64,000 nt of DNA from Planctomycetaceae bacterium (GTDB lineage Bacteria; Planctomycetota; Planctomycetia; Planctomycetales; Planctomycetaceae): assembly GCA_947476295.1 (NCBI GenBank), contig CANJQC010000007.1, forward strand, positions 1 through 64,000, written 5' to 3'. Of the stretch, positions 35,245-43,827 are shown one piece after another. The position numbers and the translations under genes are program-made. The notes under the pieces were generated by a model, which had not been told where the DNA came from, did no database searches, and worked only from the letters and a program-made list of their open reading frames with translations. Numbering within the stretch: position 1 is the stretch's first letter; every line of letters starts with the position of its first letter.

Positions 35245-35496
35245 TCGCTGAGAATCCTGTGATGCAACCAGCGGCTGATAAGCAGCGGGATCCCACCCTG
35301 ATCGATGCTGCAGTTCAATTCCTGCCGGATGCCGATGCCGGTCGGGGAACCTCACCAAATCTGTGAAATTTTAAGGAGTCGCTGCGGGAACTGATATTCC
35401 GGCAGTGAATGCGTTTGTCTCGGGAGCAAAGACGGTTATCCTTCCGCAGCTTACTCTTTTGTTTCCATAATGCTGATGGATGATTGCAAACCGATC

Positions 35497-36438
35497 ATGG
35501 GATTGTTCGACAAACTTAAACGCGGCCTTCAAAAGACGAAACAGATTCTGCGAACCGATGTTCGTGACCTGTTCAAGGCAGGCCAGATTCTGGATGACAG
35601 ACTGCTGCAGGATTTTGAAGCCCGTATGATCCGCACAGATATGGGAGTGACAGCTGCCGGCAGGATCGTGGAACGGATCAGAGCAGATCACGGTGGCCGC
35701 ACGATTGATGTGGATGCCGTCTGGAAGACGATTCACGACGAAATGGTCGAACTGCTCAAGGGCCACGACGCCGTTCGCTGGGACCTGAGCAATCCGCTGT
35801 CACCGCTGGCTAAAGTTGCGTCCGGGCCAACGGTCATCCTTGTCGCGGGTGTGAATGGCGTCGGCAAGACGACATCGATCGCCAAGCTGGCCAACCTGTT
35901 GCAGAAAAACGGCAACAAAGTCGTCCTTGCAGCGGGTGATACGTTTCGAGCGGCAGCGGTCGAACAACTCACGTTGTGGAGCGAGCGACTGGGTTGCACG
36001 ATTGTCCGCAAGGAGAGCAATTCCGATCCTGCAGCTGTTGCCTATGAAGGCGTGCAGAAGGCAGTTGAACTTGGTGCCGATTATCTGATCATGGATACGG
36101 CCGGCCGTCTGCAAACTCAGAAGAATCTGATGGACGAACTCGAGAAAATTCGTCGCGTAATGCAGAAGATCATTCCCGATGCGCCGCACGAAAGCCTGTT
36201 AGTTCTCGATGCCACAACCGGCCAGAACGGACTCAGCCAGGCGAAGAGTTTCTCGCAGGCAATCGGCTGCACAGGACTCATTCTGGCGAAGCTCGATGGC
36301 ACAGCGCGCGGCGGCGTGGTCATCGCCATCCGCCAGGAAATGGGATTCCCTGTGAAGTATATTGGTGTCGGCGAACAGATCGATGACATTGAACTCTTTG
36401 ACCCGGACGGGTTTGTGGATGCGCTGTTTGCGAAGTAG
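35497..36438 (+). CDS. ftsY: signal recognition particle receptor FtsY
   Basis: FtsY is the membrane-associated GTPase that docks SRP-bound ribosomes at the translocon. The 313-aa protein starts at ATG 35497 (MGLFDKLKRGLQKTK, the usual amphipathic N-terminus); the frame is open to 35470. An N-domain is followed by the G-domain: GVNGVGKTTSIAKLA near residue 117, GDTFRAAAVEQL, DTAGR near residue 199, and AKLDGTARGG with the terminal helix near GVGEQIDDIELFDP. The long acidic A-domain of E. coli is absent, as in many bacteria. The 250-base gap before it holds nothing recognised. Confidence 0.97.
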   Translation: MGLFDKLKRGLQKTKQILRTDVRDLFKAGQILDDRLLQDFEARMIRTDMGVTAAGRIVERIRADHGGRTIDVDAVWKTIHDEMVELLKGHDAVRWDLSNPLSPLAKVASGPTVILVAGVNGVGKTTSIAKLANLLQKNGNKVVLAAGDTFRAAAVEQLTLWSERLGCTIVRKESNSDPAAVAYEGVQKAVELGADYLIMDTAGRLQTQKNLMDELEKIRRVMQKIIPDAPHESLLVLDATTGQNGLSQAKSFSQAIGCTGLILAKLDGTARGGVVIAIRQEMGFPVKYIGVGEQIDDIELFDPDGFVDALFAK

Positions 36439-36451
36439 TGCATCGGCTTCA

Positions 36452-36538
36452 GTAGGATGGACATTCATGTCCGTCGCTTCTTGTGGAAGTCATTCGTTGA
36501 TTCCGCGTTGCTCGGTCGGACATGAATGTCCAACGTAC
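36452..36538. repeat. complete GGACATTCATGTCC element with terminal inverted repeats
   Basis: Arms GTAGGATGGACATTCATG... (36452-36476) and the complementary ...CATGAATGTCCAACGTAC (36513-36538) flank a 36-base centre. Each arm itself contains the palindrome GGACATTCATGTCC. It sits between ftsY and the convergent DUF1080 gene. This full copy defines the element whose halves occur at 34018 and 49805. Confidence 0.8.
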
Positions 36539-36543
36539 AGCGG

Positions 36544-37275
36544 CTACTTCGCTGCACCTTTCTCAGCGGGTTTTTCTTCCGTCTTTGGCAGCGGTCGCAC
36601 CTTTAGGTTGCGGAGTTTAGCGGTGGTTTGCCAGGTGGCAAATCCGAAGGGCTTGGAGCGATCGACTTCAAAGCGGGTGCTGATCCGCTGGCCGGTGGTA
36701 TCGACATCGACGATCTGTTTGTCGTCGATCCATGCGCTGATGTTGTTGTCGGTCACGACCAGCCGGATCTTGTACCACTGGCCCTTCTTGAAGTCGCGGT
36801 AGCTGGTTGTTTCGTTCTCGGACGCATCCATGCCGCTCAAACTGGACAGGCCGCAAACGCCGCCGCCCCAGCCACCGACGATGAGTGAACAATGGTTGTC
36901 TTTGACTGGAAATGTGAGACCTGCAAAGAAATCACTGCCGGCCGCGCGCTGGGCTTCGAATTGAACTTCATAGTTGGACTTCGGGAGTTCCTGTTCGGTG
37001 TGAATTCCTGACAGGTCCGATCCCTGCGAAATGACGACGGCTCCGTCTTCGATGAAGACTTCGCCTTCACCACCGAAATTCGTGATCTTCCAGCCTTCCA
37101 GATCCTTGCCGTTGAAAAGCGATTTCCAGCCGTCTTTGTCAACGGTTGCCTCTTCGGCTGTAGTCGCTGCTTTCGGTTTTTTGTCGCCCGGCTTTGTATC
37201 GTCTGTCGCCTGGACATGCGAAAGCATCAAGGCGAACGTCGCTGCGCACAGGCAGCCGTGGAACTTACAGATCAT
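36544..37275 (-). CDS. DUF1080 (3-keto-disaccharide hydrolase-type) exported protein
   Basis: The 243-aa protein has a signal peptide (MICKFHGCLCAATFALMLSHVQA), a charged linker, then a DUF1080 domain beginning GWKSLFNGKDLEGWKITNFGG at about residue 50 and ending FGFATWQTTAKLRNLKVRPL. The fold is a concanavalin-like jelly roll. Some members hydrolyse 3-keto-glycosides, and planctomycetes have dozens of copies. A short Lys/Ala tail follows. No operon partner is evident. Confidence 0.92.
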   Translation of the reverse strand: MICKFHGCLCAATFALMLSHVQATDDTKPGDKKPKAATTAEEATVDKDGWKSLFNGKDLEGWKITNFGGEGEVFIEDGAVVISQGSDLSGIHTEQELPKSNYEVQFEAQRAAGSDFFAGLTFPVKDNHCSLIVGGWGGGVCGLSSLSGMDASENETTSYRDFKKGQWYKIRLVVTDNNISAWIDDKQIVDVDTTGQRISTRFEVDRSKPFGFATWQTTAKLRNLKVRPLPKTEEKPAEKGAAK

Positions 37276-37448
37276 TGTCGTTTCCCCTGGATTCGTGCAG
37301 ACACAGTTCGAGTGTCATGTTGCCAACGAGTAACATCTTACCGTGGACTGCAGGTTGAGGGAAACGGTTTTGAACTGAGGCAGCGACCTGAACCGGTGTT
37401 CCAGATTTCGTTGAAAGCCAATTGGCCGACAGAAGCCCGTCCTTCAAC

Positions 37449-39515
37449 CTACCGCAGGACATTCAGCAGGTTGTTGCGATCGTCGGTCCAGTACACGATG
37501 CGGTGTGGTGCTTTTGATGTGTCGGGCCCACAGACCACGTCCAGCAATGGTCCATCATGTGACAGCAGCATCCACACGGAATCAAAGGCGACTCCGGCAT
37601 CCGATCCGCGATCGCACGTCTGAACGCGGGCATCAAGTCCCGATTCTTCAGCCAGTGCCCGCACGACGGGTTCAAGGTCGAAGTACGAATTGGAGATATG
37701 CACAGCGAGAATACCGTTGGCACTCAAGTGTCGTGTGTAGATCTGCATGGCTTCTGACGTGAGCAAATGCACGGGGATGGCATCACCTGAGAACGCATCC
37801 AGCACCAAGATATCGAAGTGCTGAGCCGATTCACGTTCTAGGACCAGTCGCGCATCGCCAGGAACGACGTCAATCTGTGCGTACGAATCTTCCAGGAACG
37901 TGAAGTGCTTCCGAGCGAGCGAGATGACGTCCGGGTTGATCTCGTAAAACCGCATGTCGTCGCCGCTGCGACCGTAGACAGCCAGTGTTCCGGCACCCAG
38001 TCCGACGACACCGATTCGTCGCGGCTGGTTGTTGTCGCCTGCCAGCATGGCTTTACCGATACCAGAAGAATGTGAATAGTAGGTTGTGGGTTCGCGACGG
38101 CCCTGAGCGTCCGTAAATTGTCGTCCGTGGACTACGCGTCCGTGGACCATATCTCGCATAGGTCGTACGGGAAATTCCGTGACGTCATCTTCCACGCGCA
38201 GCACGCCGTAGAAGTTACGTTCCGCGTCCTTTACGCTTGCTGAATGCTGGGCGAAGAATGCAAAGTAGACAAAGAACAGGCTTACCACAGCAATGCCGAA
38301 TTTCAGCCTCGTTGCTTCGGGAACTTGCAGTTGAACGTGTTTGTCGTCCTGCAAATACGTTCCGATGCAGACCAGCAGGCAGGCTAGAATCGCCAGTGGA
38401 AGTTCAAAGTAACCGTTGAAAACAAGCGGTGCAAGCAGACCAACCGCCAGACCGCCCGCTGCTCCACCTGCCGACATCGTCAGATAAAACGATGTCAGGT
38501 GTTTAGGACTTGGTTTCAGCCGGACAAGTTCACCGTGGCACAACATGCAGGCCGCGAACAGATTAGCGAAGAACAGAATTATCTGCACGACAACACCAAA
38601 CATGCAGCCTCGCGACAGCATGATCATCGTTGAGACCAAACTGATGGCGGTAATCGTGGTCATCAGGCGGCGATGATAAAACCGATCGGATTCGAACGTC
38701 AGGATGAAGCTCAGTAAGTACAACGTCAGAGGAATAATCCAGAGAAATGGAACGACAGCAATATCCATACAGACTTCGTTCGTCGTCGCTAGCAGCATAA
38801 TCGATGGCAGCAGAGCGAGCATGAACCAGCGGACTCGCGGCAGTCGAACGTCGCCATCGGCTCGTGCTTCGGAGAATGCTGCATTGGATGGTGGGTTGGC
38901 CACTTCTGAACTCGCCGTTTTCCAGCCGCACATCAGGCACGACAGAGCAAACACAAGAAACAACACCGACCACAGCCATGCCTGGGCGGTCGAAGAAAAG
39001 ACCGGTTCAAACGCAAATGGATAAGAGACCAATGCCAGTAACGATCCGGTGTTGGACAGGGCATACAAGCGATATGGCGATGATCCCGGACAGGCTGTGC
39101 TGAACCATTTTTGCAGCAGCGGGCCAGTGGAGGACAAAAGAAAGTAGGGCACGCCAACAGTGGCCAGCAGCAGCAACGTGATCCGCAGGCCAGGAACTTC
39201 GTCACCCACGGGCTTCCAGTCGGCACTGGGGACAATCGGCAGTGTGAGAGCGGCGACAGCCAACAGAGCCGCATGAATGCAGGCTTGGCGCGACACACTT
39301 TGAATGCAGGACAGCAGGTGCGCATACGCATACCCGCCGAACAGCAGCATCTGGAAGACCAGCATGCACATCGTCCAGACTGCTGGTGTGCCGCCGAACC
39401 AGGGCAGAATAAATTTTGCCAGCATCGGCTGGACCTGAAACAGCAGGAACGCACTTGTGAAAATCGTGACGGCGAACAGCACTGAACTGCTCTTACCTGG
39501 TGGCCGGCCTGTCAT
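37449..39515 (-). CDS. membrane protein with C-terminal spermidine-synthase-like domain
   Basis: About 688 aa from ATG 39515 (MTGRPPGKSSSVLFAVTIFTS); the upstream frame runs into a dispersed repeat. The N-terminal ~430 residues contain about 11-12 transmembrane segments (FQVQPMLAKFILPWFGGTPAVW is the family hallmark). The C-terminal ~230 residues form a SpeE-like Rossmann domain with GVVGLGAGTLAVYG, FYEINPDVISLAR and VLDAFSGDAIPVHLLTSEA. These fused proteins are widespread in bacteria, and polyamine synthesis is unproven for them. The SAM-like site suggests an aminopropyl or other transfer at the membrane. Confidence 0.9.
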   Translation of the reverse strand: MTGRPPGKSSSVLFAVTIFTSAFLLFQVQPMLAKFILPWFGGTPAVWTMCMLVFQMLLFGGYAYAHLLSCIQSVSRQACIHAALLAVAALTLPIVPSADWKPVGDEVPGLRITLLLLATVGVPYFLLSSTGPLLQKWFSTACPGSSPYRLYALSNTGSLLALVSYPFAFEPVFSSTAQAWLWSVLFLVFALSCLMCGWKTASSEVANPPSNAAFSEARADGDVRLPRVRWFMLALLPSIMLLATTNEVCMDIAVVPFLWIIPLTLYLLSFILTFESDRFYHRRLMTTITAISLVSTMIMLSRGCMFGVVVQIILFFANLFAACMLCHGELVRLKPSPKHLTSFYLTMSAGGAAGGLAVGLLAPLVFNGYFELPLAILACLLVCIGTYLQDDKHVQLQVPEATRLKFGIAVVSLFFVYFAFFAQHSASVKDAERNFYGVLRVEDDVTEFPVRPMRDMVHGRVVHGRQFTDAQGRREPTTYYSHSSGIGKAMLAGDNNQPRRIGVVGLGAGTLAVYGRSGDDMRFYEINPDVISLARKHFTFLEDSYAQIDVVPGDARLVLERESAQHFDILVLDAFSGDAIPVHLLTSEAMQIYTRHLSANGILAVHISNSYFDLEPVVRALAEESGLDARVQTCDRGSDAGVAFDSVWMLLSHDGPLLDVVCGPDTSKAPHRIVYWTDDRNNLLNVLR

Positions 39516-39556
39516 CTTCGTGAATCTCGCCCGATGAGTTTGCAAGGTGATCGCGT

Positions 39557-39634
39557 TTTGAAAAGGGGTCAGGAACCAATAGTGCAAAGCACCCTCCGGG
39601 CCATTTGGCTATTGGTTCCTGACCCCTTTTCAAA
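39557..39634. repeat. long perfect inverted repeat
   Basis: Arms of 26 bases (TTTGAAAAGGGGTCAGGAAC..., 39557-39582, and its complement 39609-39634) flank a 26-base centre. It lies just upstream of the spermidine-synthase-like gene. The GGGGTCAGGAACC core suggests a transposase-associated palindrome. No transposase is next to it. Confidence 0.75.
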
Positions 39635-40004
39635 GCCCGAACTCAAACGTAGCTTCCGGAACACAACACGTCGGAATTATCTGCATTTCAGGTGCAGATT
39701 CACGCATGAGACAACCTGCAACTCACGATCAACGCAGTCGGACATCGAAAGTCGTTCCGGCTGCTCCGAGCATAACGATCGTATCGATGACCTGGGCAGC
39801 GGCGGGTTTTGATTTTTATCTTAGTGGCAGAAAGTCAACGTAGGTACCGCTCCACATGCCAGGTTGCATCGGAGGCATCGTTTGTTTGACGGCAAGCCAA
39901 CAGGCCTCGATGCGTTCAAAACGTTGCGGACCGGCTGTTTCGCGGAGCAAACAGCGACTCTGATTCAATGACCGGTCATTAGTCGCCATCAGGGCATTTA
40001 CACC
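39635..40004. other. intergenic region
   Basis: About 370 bases between divergent genes with no supported ORF. It should hold promoters for both, but I see no clear -35/-10 pair. The inverted repeat at 39557-39634 is the only structure. Confidence 0.35.
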
Positions 40005-41456
40005 ATGTCGGAATTGCTGAAACGTCATCAAACGGTTGTCCAGAGCGCCGCACTGGTTGTGCTTGGTCTGGTTGCATTCTGGCAGTCAGTGGCTTTCGAC
40101 TTCGTCAATTGGGACGACGTTACCTACGTGCAGCGAAACGAATTGATTCAAAGCTGGTCGCCTTCCAATCTGTGGGGCGTGGCGACTGAAACTGTGACCC
40201 GCAACTATGCTCCGCTCACGGTTTTCTCGTTCCTGATCGATCATACGATCTGGGGCAACAATCCCAGTGGTTACCACGCCACAAACGTGCTGCTGCATCT
40301 GTTGAACGGTATTCTGGTGTTTCTGCTGTTGAAACGGCTGACCGGGAACCTGTTCGTTGCATGGCTCACGGCGGCCTTATTCCTAGTGCATCCGGTGCAG
40401 ATTGAAAGCGTTGTCTGGATTTCGTCACGCAAAGGATTGCTGTGTGGTGTGTTCCTGCTGTGGGCTGCGATTGTGCGGCTGCGGCCTGAAGTGACAGCGA
40501 AACAGGATGCCTGGTACATCGGGTTGCTGATCGCGGCTCTGCTTTCCAAAGCGCTGGCAATCGTCTTTCCGCCGATCGTGTTGCTCTACGACCTGCTCAT
40601 CCGTCGCGAAAAAACGGCCCCTGCGATTGCTCGTCAGGTGATTCCCGGCTTGCTCACGCTGCTAATGCTGCTTTACACGGCCAGCGTGCAAAATACGGTT
40701 CTCGGCGGCGTGCGCGGTCACATGGAGTTCAGTCTGCTGCACATTGTCGCGATCGACGTCACGATAATGTGGCAATACGTCGCGATGCTGTTCTGTCCGA
40801 CAGATTTGTGTGTGATGTACGATCCGCAAACGAGCGGTATCGGTATGCAGGTTCTTGTCGGCAGTGTCGCCTGGGCAGCTGTTGGCTGTGCGCTTTGGCG
40901 AATTCGCAAATCACAACCATTGTGGATTCTGGGATCACTCAGCTTTCTGCTGTTGCTCTTTCCGGTACTCAACTTCTTCCGCATCACAACTCTGATGAAT
41001 GATCGTTATCTGTATCTGCCGTGCATCATCGTTTTCGCGATGGCTGCCAGTGCGGTACATCAGTTCGTCAGGTTTGCCGAATCAGAATCCGGCAGAATCG
41101 TACAGATGATCTGCAGCAGCCTGCGTGGAATGGTCATTGTCGGGTCGCTCGCGGCATGCCTGACACTGACTTTGAAGCATCTTCCGGTCTGGCAGAACTC
41201 ACAAACACTCTGGACACACGCTCTGCAAAAATACCCGAAGATGCCAGTCCTGCGAATTCAGATGGCACTGACGGTTCACGCCCGCGGCCAGGAGCGAGAA
41301 GCCGTTCAACAGTTGCAGCTCGCACTGCTGGAATGCCAGTCGGACGATCTGGATCGGGAACGTATGCGCGGCATGATCGAAGAATGGCAAACAAATATCG
41401 CTGACCGTCAAAAAATCGCTAAAAGTATCAATCGGCAGAACGGCAGTTCGAATTAG
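40005..41456 (+). CDS. TMTC-like GT-C integral membrane protein
   Basis: The 483-aa protein has about ten transmembrane segments. The N-terminal FVNWDDVTYVQRN with its Asp pair in the first outer loop, YHATNVLLHLLN, and HPVQIESVVWISSRKGLL are typical of TMTC/DUF1736-type GT-C proteins, whose animal members are O-mannosyltransferases. NDRYLYLP near residue 330 is another family motif. Animal TMTCs have TPR repeats after the membrane domain. Here only a short helical tail with one TPR-like unit (LRIQMALTVHARGQEREAVQQLQLAL) remains. It may transfer a sugar to exported proteins or glycans. Confidence 0.82.
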   Translation: MSELLKRHQTVVQSAALVVLGLVAFWQSVAFDFVNWDDVTYVQRNELIQSWSPSNLWGVATETVTRNYAPLTVFSFLIDHTIWGNNPSGYHATNVLLHLLNGILVFLLLKRLTGNLFVAWLTAALFLVHPVQIESVVWISSRKGLLCGVFLLWAAIVRLRPEVTAKQDAWYIGLLIAALLSKALAIVFPPIVLLYDLLIRREKTAPAIARQVIPGLLTLLMLLYTASVQNTVLGGVRGHMEFSLLHIVAIDVTIMWQYVAMLFCPTDLCVMYDPQTSGIGMQVLVGSVAWAAVGCALWRIRKSQPLWILGSLSFLLLLFPVLNFFRITTLMNDRYLYLPCIIVFAMAASAVHQFVRFAESESGRIVQMICSSLRGMVIVGSLAACLTLTLKHLPVWQNSQTLWTHALQKYPKMPVLRIQMALTVHARGQEREAVQQLQLALLECQSDDLDRERMRGMIEEWQTNIADRQKIAKSINRQNGSSN

Positions 41457-41554
41457 TCCTGCACCTGGCTTGACGGTCTGAGTTCCTCAGCGCCAGAGTA
41501 TTCCGGTCATTCGACAGACTTGAATGTTGATCCTGCAGAAACGCAGTCTCCAGA

Positions 41555-41953
41555 TTACGCCGCGTCACGCAGGACATCTTCCAGGACTTTGCGACGCTTC
41601 GAGCGACGACGCAGCTTATGGACCCAGCGGTCTTCGTTGTCGCTGGTTTCATTGAAAAATGACCCTGACAGCAGTCGGTAGAAGAACAGCAGCGCAAACG
41701 CTCCGAACACGGCGGCGAAAAATCCCTTGAAGCTAATGGGATCGATCGACATATCGCGCCAGAAGAACAAAGCGATACCGCAGCCGATCACACTGCCGCC
41801 GATACCCGTGAGCATCGTCGTAATCGCACCACCGGGATCTCGGCCTGGCATGATGGCCTTGGCCGCCAGCCCAGTCAGTGTCCCGAATCCGACCCAGCGC
41901 AGGAGCTCGTTAAGGCTCGTACGCAGGATTTCTACAACTTCTGTTTCTGTCAT
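41555..41953 (-). CDS. GlsB/YeaQ/YmgE-type small membrane protein
   Basis: The 132-aa protein starts at ATG 41953, with AGGAGG seven bases upstream; the longer frame to 42049 lacks this. GFGTLTGLAAKAIMPGRDPGGAITTMLTGIGGSVIGCGIALFF is the family core: Gly-rich transmembrane helices around the PGRDPGG loop. A third membrane segment (FAAVFGAFALLFFYRLL) and a basic C-terminal tail (RRRSKRRK) follow. Members are linked to stress responses but have no firm biochemical role. It is a single gene. Confidence 0.85.
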   Translation of the reverse strand: MTETEVVEILRTSLNELLRWVGFGTLTGLAAKAIMPGRDPGGAITTMLTGIGGSVIGCGIALFFWRDMSIDPISFKGFFAAVFGAFALLFFYRLLSGSFFNETSDNEDRWVHKLRRRSKRRKVLEDVLRDAA

Positions 41954-42240
41954 GGACGGGCCTCCTGCCCGAGCCTTCGCCAATCGCAGGCGGAACCGTT
42001 TTCTGTTCCAACACCTGCCTGTGAACGCAACTGTCATCAGCGAGCGCAAGCAGCCCCGGCTGCCATTTCACTCATTCTCTTTTCGGCAAATCAGGACAAC
42101 TGATCCCAGTCCGAAAAGTCATCTTTTGACTCTCGCAATGCTTTGACCTCAGCCGTGCGGACATTCGGCAGTCTCTGCCGGTCGTTCGCATCGACTCCAG
42201 CTTCTCAACTCACAGGCTTGCCGCAACACGCGCAGTGCCA

Positions 42241-43710
42241 TCACGCCAAGATGTCCTGGATCACATGGCCAGCGACGTCAGTCAGTCGAAAACGTCGGCC
42301 GTTGTATTTGTACGTCAGGCGTTCGTGATCCATGCCCATCAGATGCAGAATCGTCGCGTGCAGGTCGTTGAGGTGGACTCGGTTTTCCACGGACTTGTAC
42401 CCGATCTCATCTGAGTTCCCGTAACTGACCCCGCCTTTGACGCCGCCACCGGCCAGCCACGCGCAGAAGTGGTGAGGGTTATGGTCGCGGCCTGGTTTGT
42501 CTCCGGTTTGAGCGATCGGCAGCCGACCAAATTCGCCGCACCAGATCACAAGCGTGTCTTCCAGCAGACCACTCGCCGCCATGTCACTGAGCAATCCGGC
42601 GACCGGCTTATCTGTCTCTCCGGCGAATTGCCGGTGGTTGCCTTCAATGTCGCTGTGGCCGTCCCAGGAACGTTGATTCTCCATTCCGCCGGAGTAAATC
42701 TGGACGAAACGCACACCGCGTTCGACTAGGCGACGAGCCGTCAGACACTGTCGCGCGAAGTGATCACATTGTTCATCGCCGATGCCGTACAAATCCTGAA
42801 TGTGTTTCGGCTCAGTCGCCAGATTGAGTGCTTCCGGGGCTGCCGCCTGCATGCGATACGCCAGTTCGAAACTTTCGATCCGCGCCGCGAGTTCTGTATC
42901 TGCGGCATGCTGTTCCCGATGCAGTCCGTTGAGTTGCTTCAGCAGATTCAGCTCATTCCGCTGAGCAGATTCCGTCAGCGATGCTGGTCGCACCAGATTA
43001 TCGATCGCTTCACCCTGAGGACGCAGGTACGTTCCCTGATAGACGCCCGGCAGAAATCCGGCGCTCCAGTTTGCCGCGCTGCCTTTCGGCAGACCGCGGC
43101 CTTTCGGATCGCTCATCACGACAAAGCCGGGCAGATTGGCACTCTCGCTGCCCAGACCGTACGTAACCCACGAACCAACGCACGGAAATCCCATCCGCGC
43201 GAAACCTGTATTCATGGCAAACAGTGCCGGTGAGTGATTATTCGATTCTGTATACCCGGACTGAATCACGGCCATGCGATCGACGTGTTCTCCAAGGTGG
43301 GGGAAAATATCCGGCACCATCTTGCCGCACTCACCGCGCGGAGTGAACGTAAACGGCGACTGCATCAGATTGCCGACGGCGTTCTTGAAAAATCCGGTCG
43401 TATTCTGGAACCCCGGATCGAATTCGCGAATCGTTTTGCCGTTCCACTTCGTCAGTTCAGGCCGATAGTTCCATGTGTCTACGGGACTTGGGCCACCGTT
43501 GACAAAGATCCAGATCACGCGCTTGGCCTTCGCGTCAAAATGCCCCGACTGCGGTGCGAGAGGATTGAGCGATCGATTGCCGAGACTGTCTTCGGCCGAT
43601 GCCGTTTCGAGAAGTCCTTGGTCATGCAACAAGCCTGCAAGACCCAGCATGCCAAAACCACAGCCGCTGCGTTGCAGCATGCTGCGACGGGAAAATTTTG
43701 AAGACGTCAT
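42241..43710 (-). CDS. DUF1501 protein with Tat signal
   Basis: The 489-aa protein has a twin-arginine leader (SRRSMLQRSGCGFGMLGLAGLL). DUF1501 features include KRVIWIFVNGGPSPVDTWNYRP, ESNNHSPALFAMNTG, WDGHSDIEGNHR, and VIWCGEFGRLPIAQ...GRDHNPHHFCAWLAGGG near the C-terminus. The fold is alkaline-phosphatase/sulfatase-like, but a formylglycine site is not visible. It nearly always follows a PSD1/DUF1553 protein in planctomycetes, as it does here (43828-46923, same strand), so the two form an exported unit. The substrate is unknown. Confidence 0.95.
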   Translation of the reverse strand: MTSSKFSRRSMLQRSGCGFGMLGLAGLLHDQGLLETASAEDSLGNRSLNPLAPQSGHFDAKAKRVIWIFVNGGPSPVDTWNYRPELTKWNGKTIREFDPGFQNTTGFFKNAVGNLMQSPFTFTPRGECGKMVPDIFPHLGEHVDRMAVIQSGYTESNNHSPALFAMNTGFARMGFPCVGSWVTYGLGSESANLPGFVVMSDPKGRGLPKGSAANWSAGFLPGVYQGTYLRPQGEAIDNLVRPASLTESAQRNELNLLKQLNGLHREQHAADTELAARIESFELAYRMQAAAPEALNLATEPKHIQDLYGIGDEQCDHFARQCLTARRLVERGVRFVQIYSGGMENQRSWDGHSDIEGNHRQFAGETDKPVAGLLSDMAASGLLEDTLVIWCGEFGRLPIAQTGDKPGRDHNPHHFCAWLAGGGVKGGVSYGNSDEIGYKSVENRVHLNDLHATILHLMGMDHERLTYKYNGRRFRLTDVAGHVIQDILA

Positions 43711-43729
43711 TTTGGCTCTCCGATTTTTC

Positions 43730-43820
43730 GTAGGGTGTGTGCAGCGAAGCGAAACACACCACTCGGGGGGTCATACGAAAGTTGTCATCGATGGTGCGTT
43801 ATGCTCCGCTGCACGCACCT
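43730..43820. repeat. GTAGGGTGTG-type inverted repeat
   Basis: GTAGGGTGTGTGCAGCG (43730-43746) pairs imperfectly with CGCTGCACGCACCT (43807-43820). A second internal pair, GTGTG/CACAC, is present. It lies in the 117-base gap between the PSD1 and DUF1501 genes. The first bases match the inner arm of the element at 5571-5705. Confidence 0.65.
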
Positions 43821-43827
43821 GACTCTA

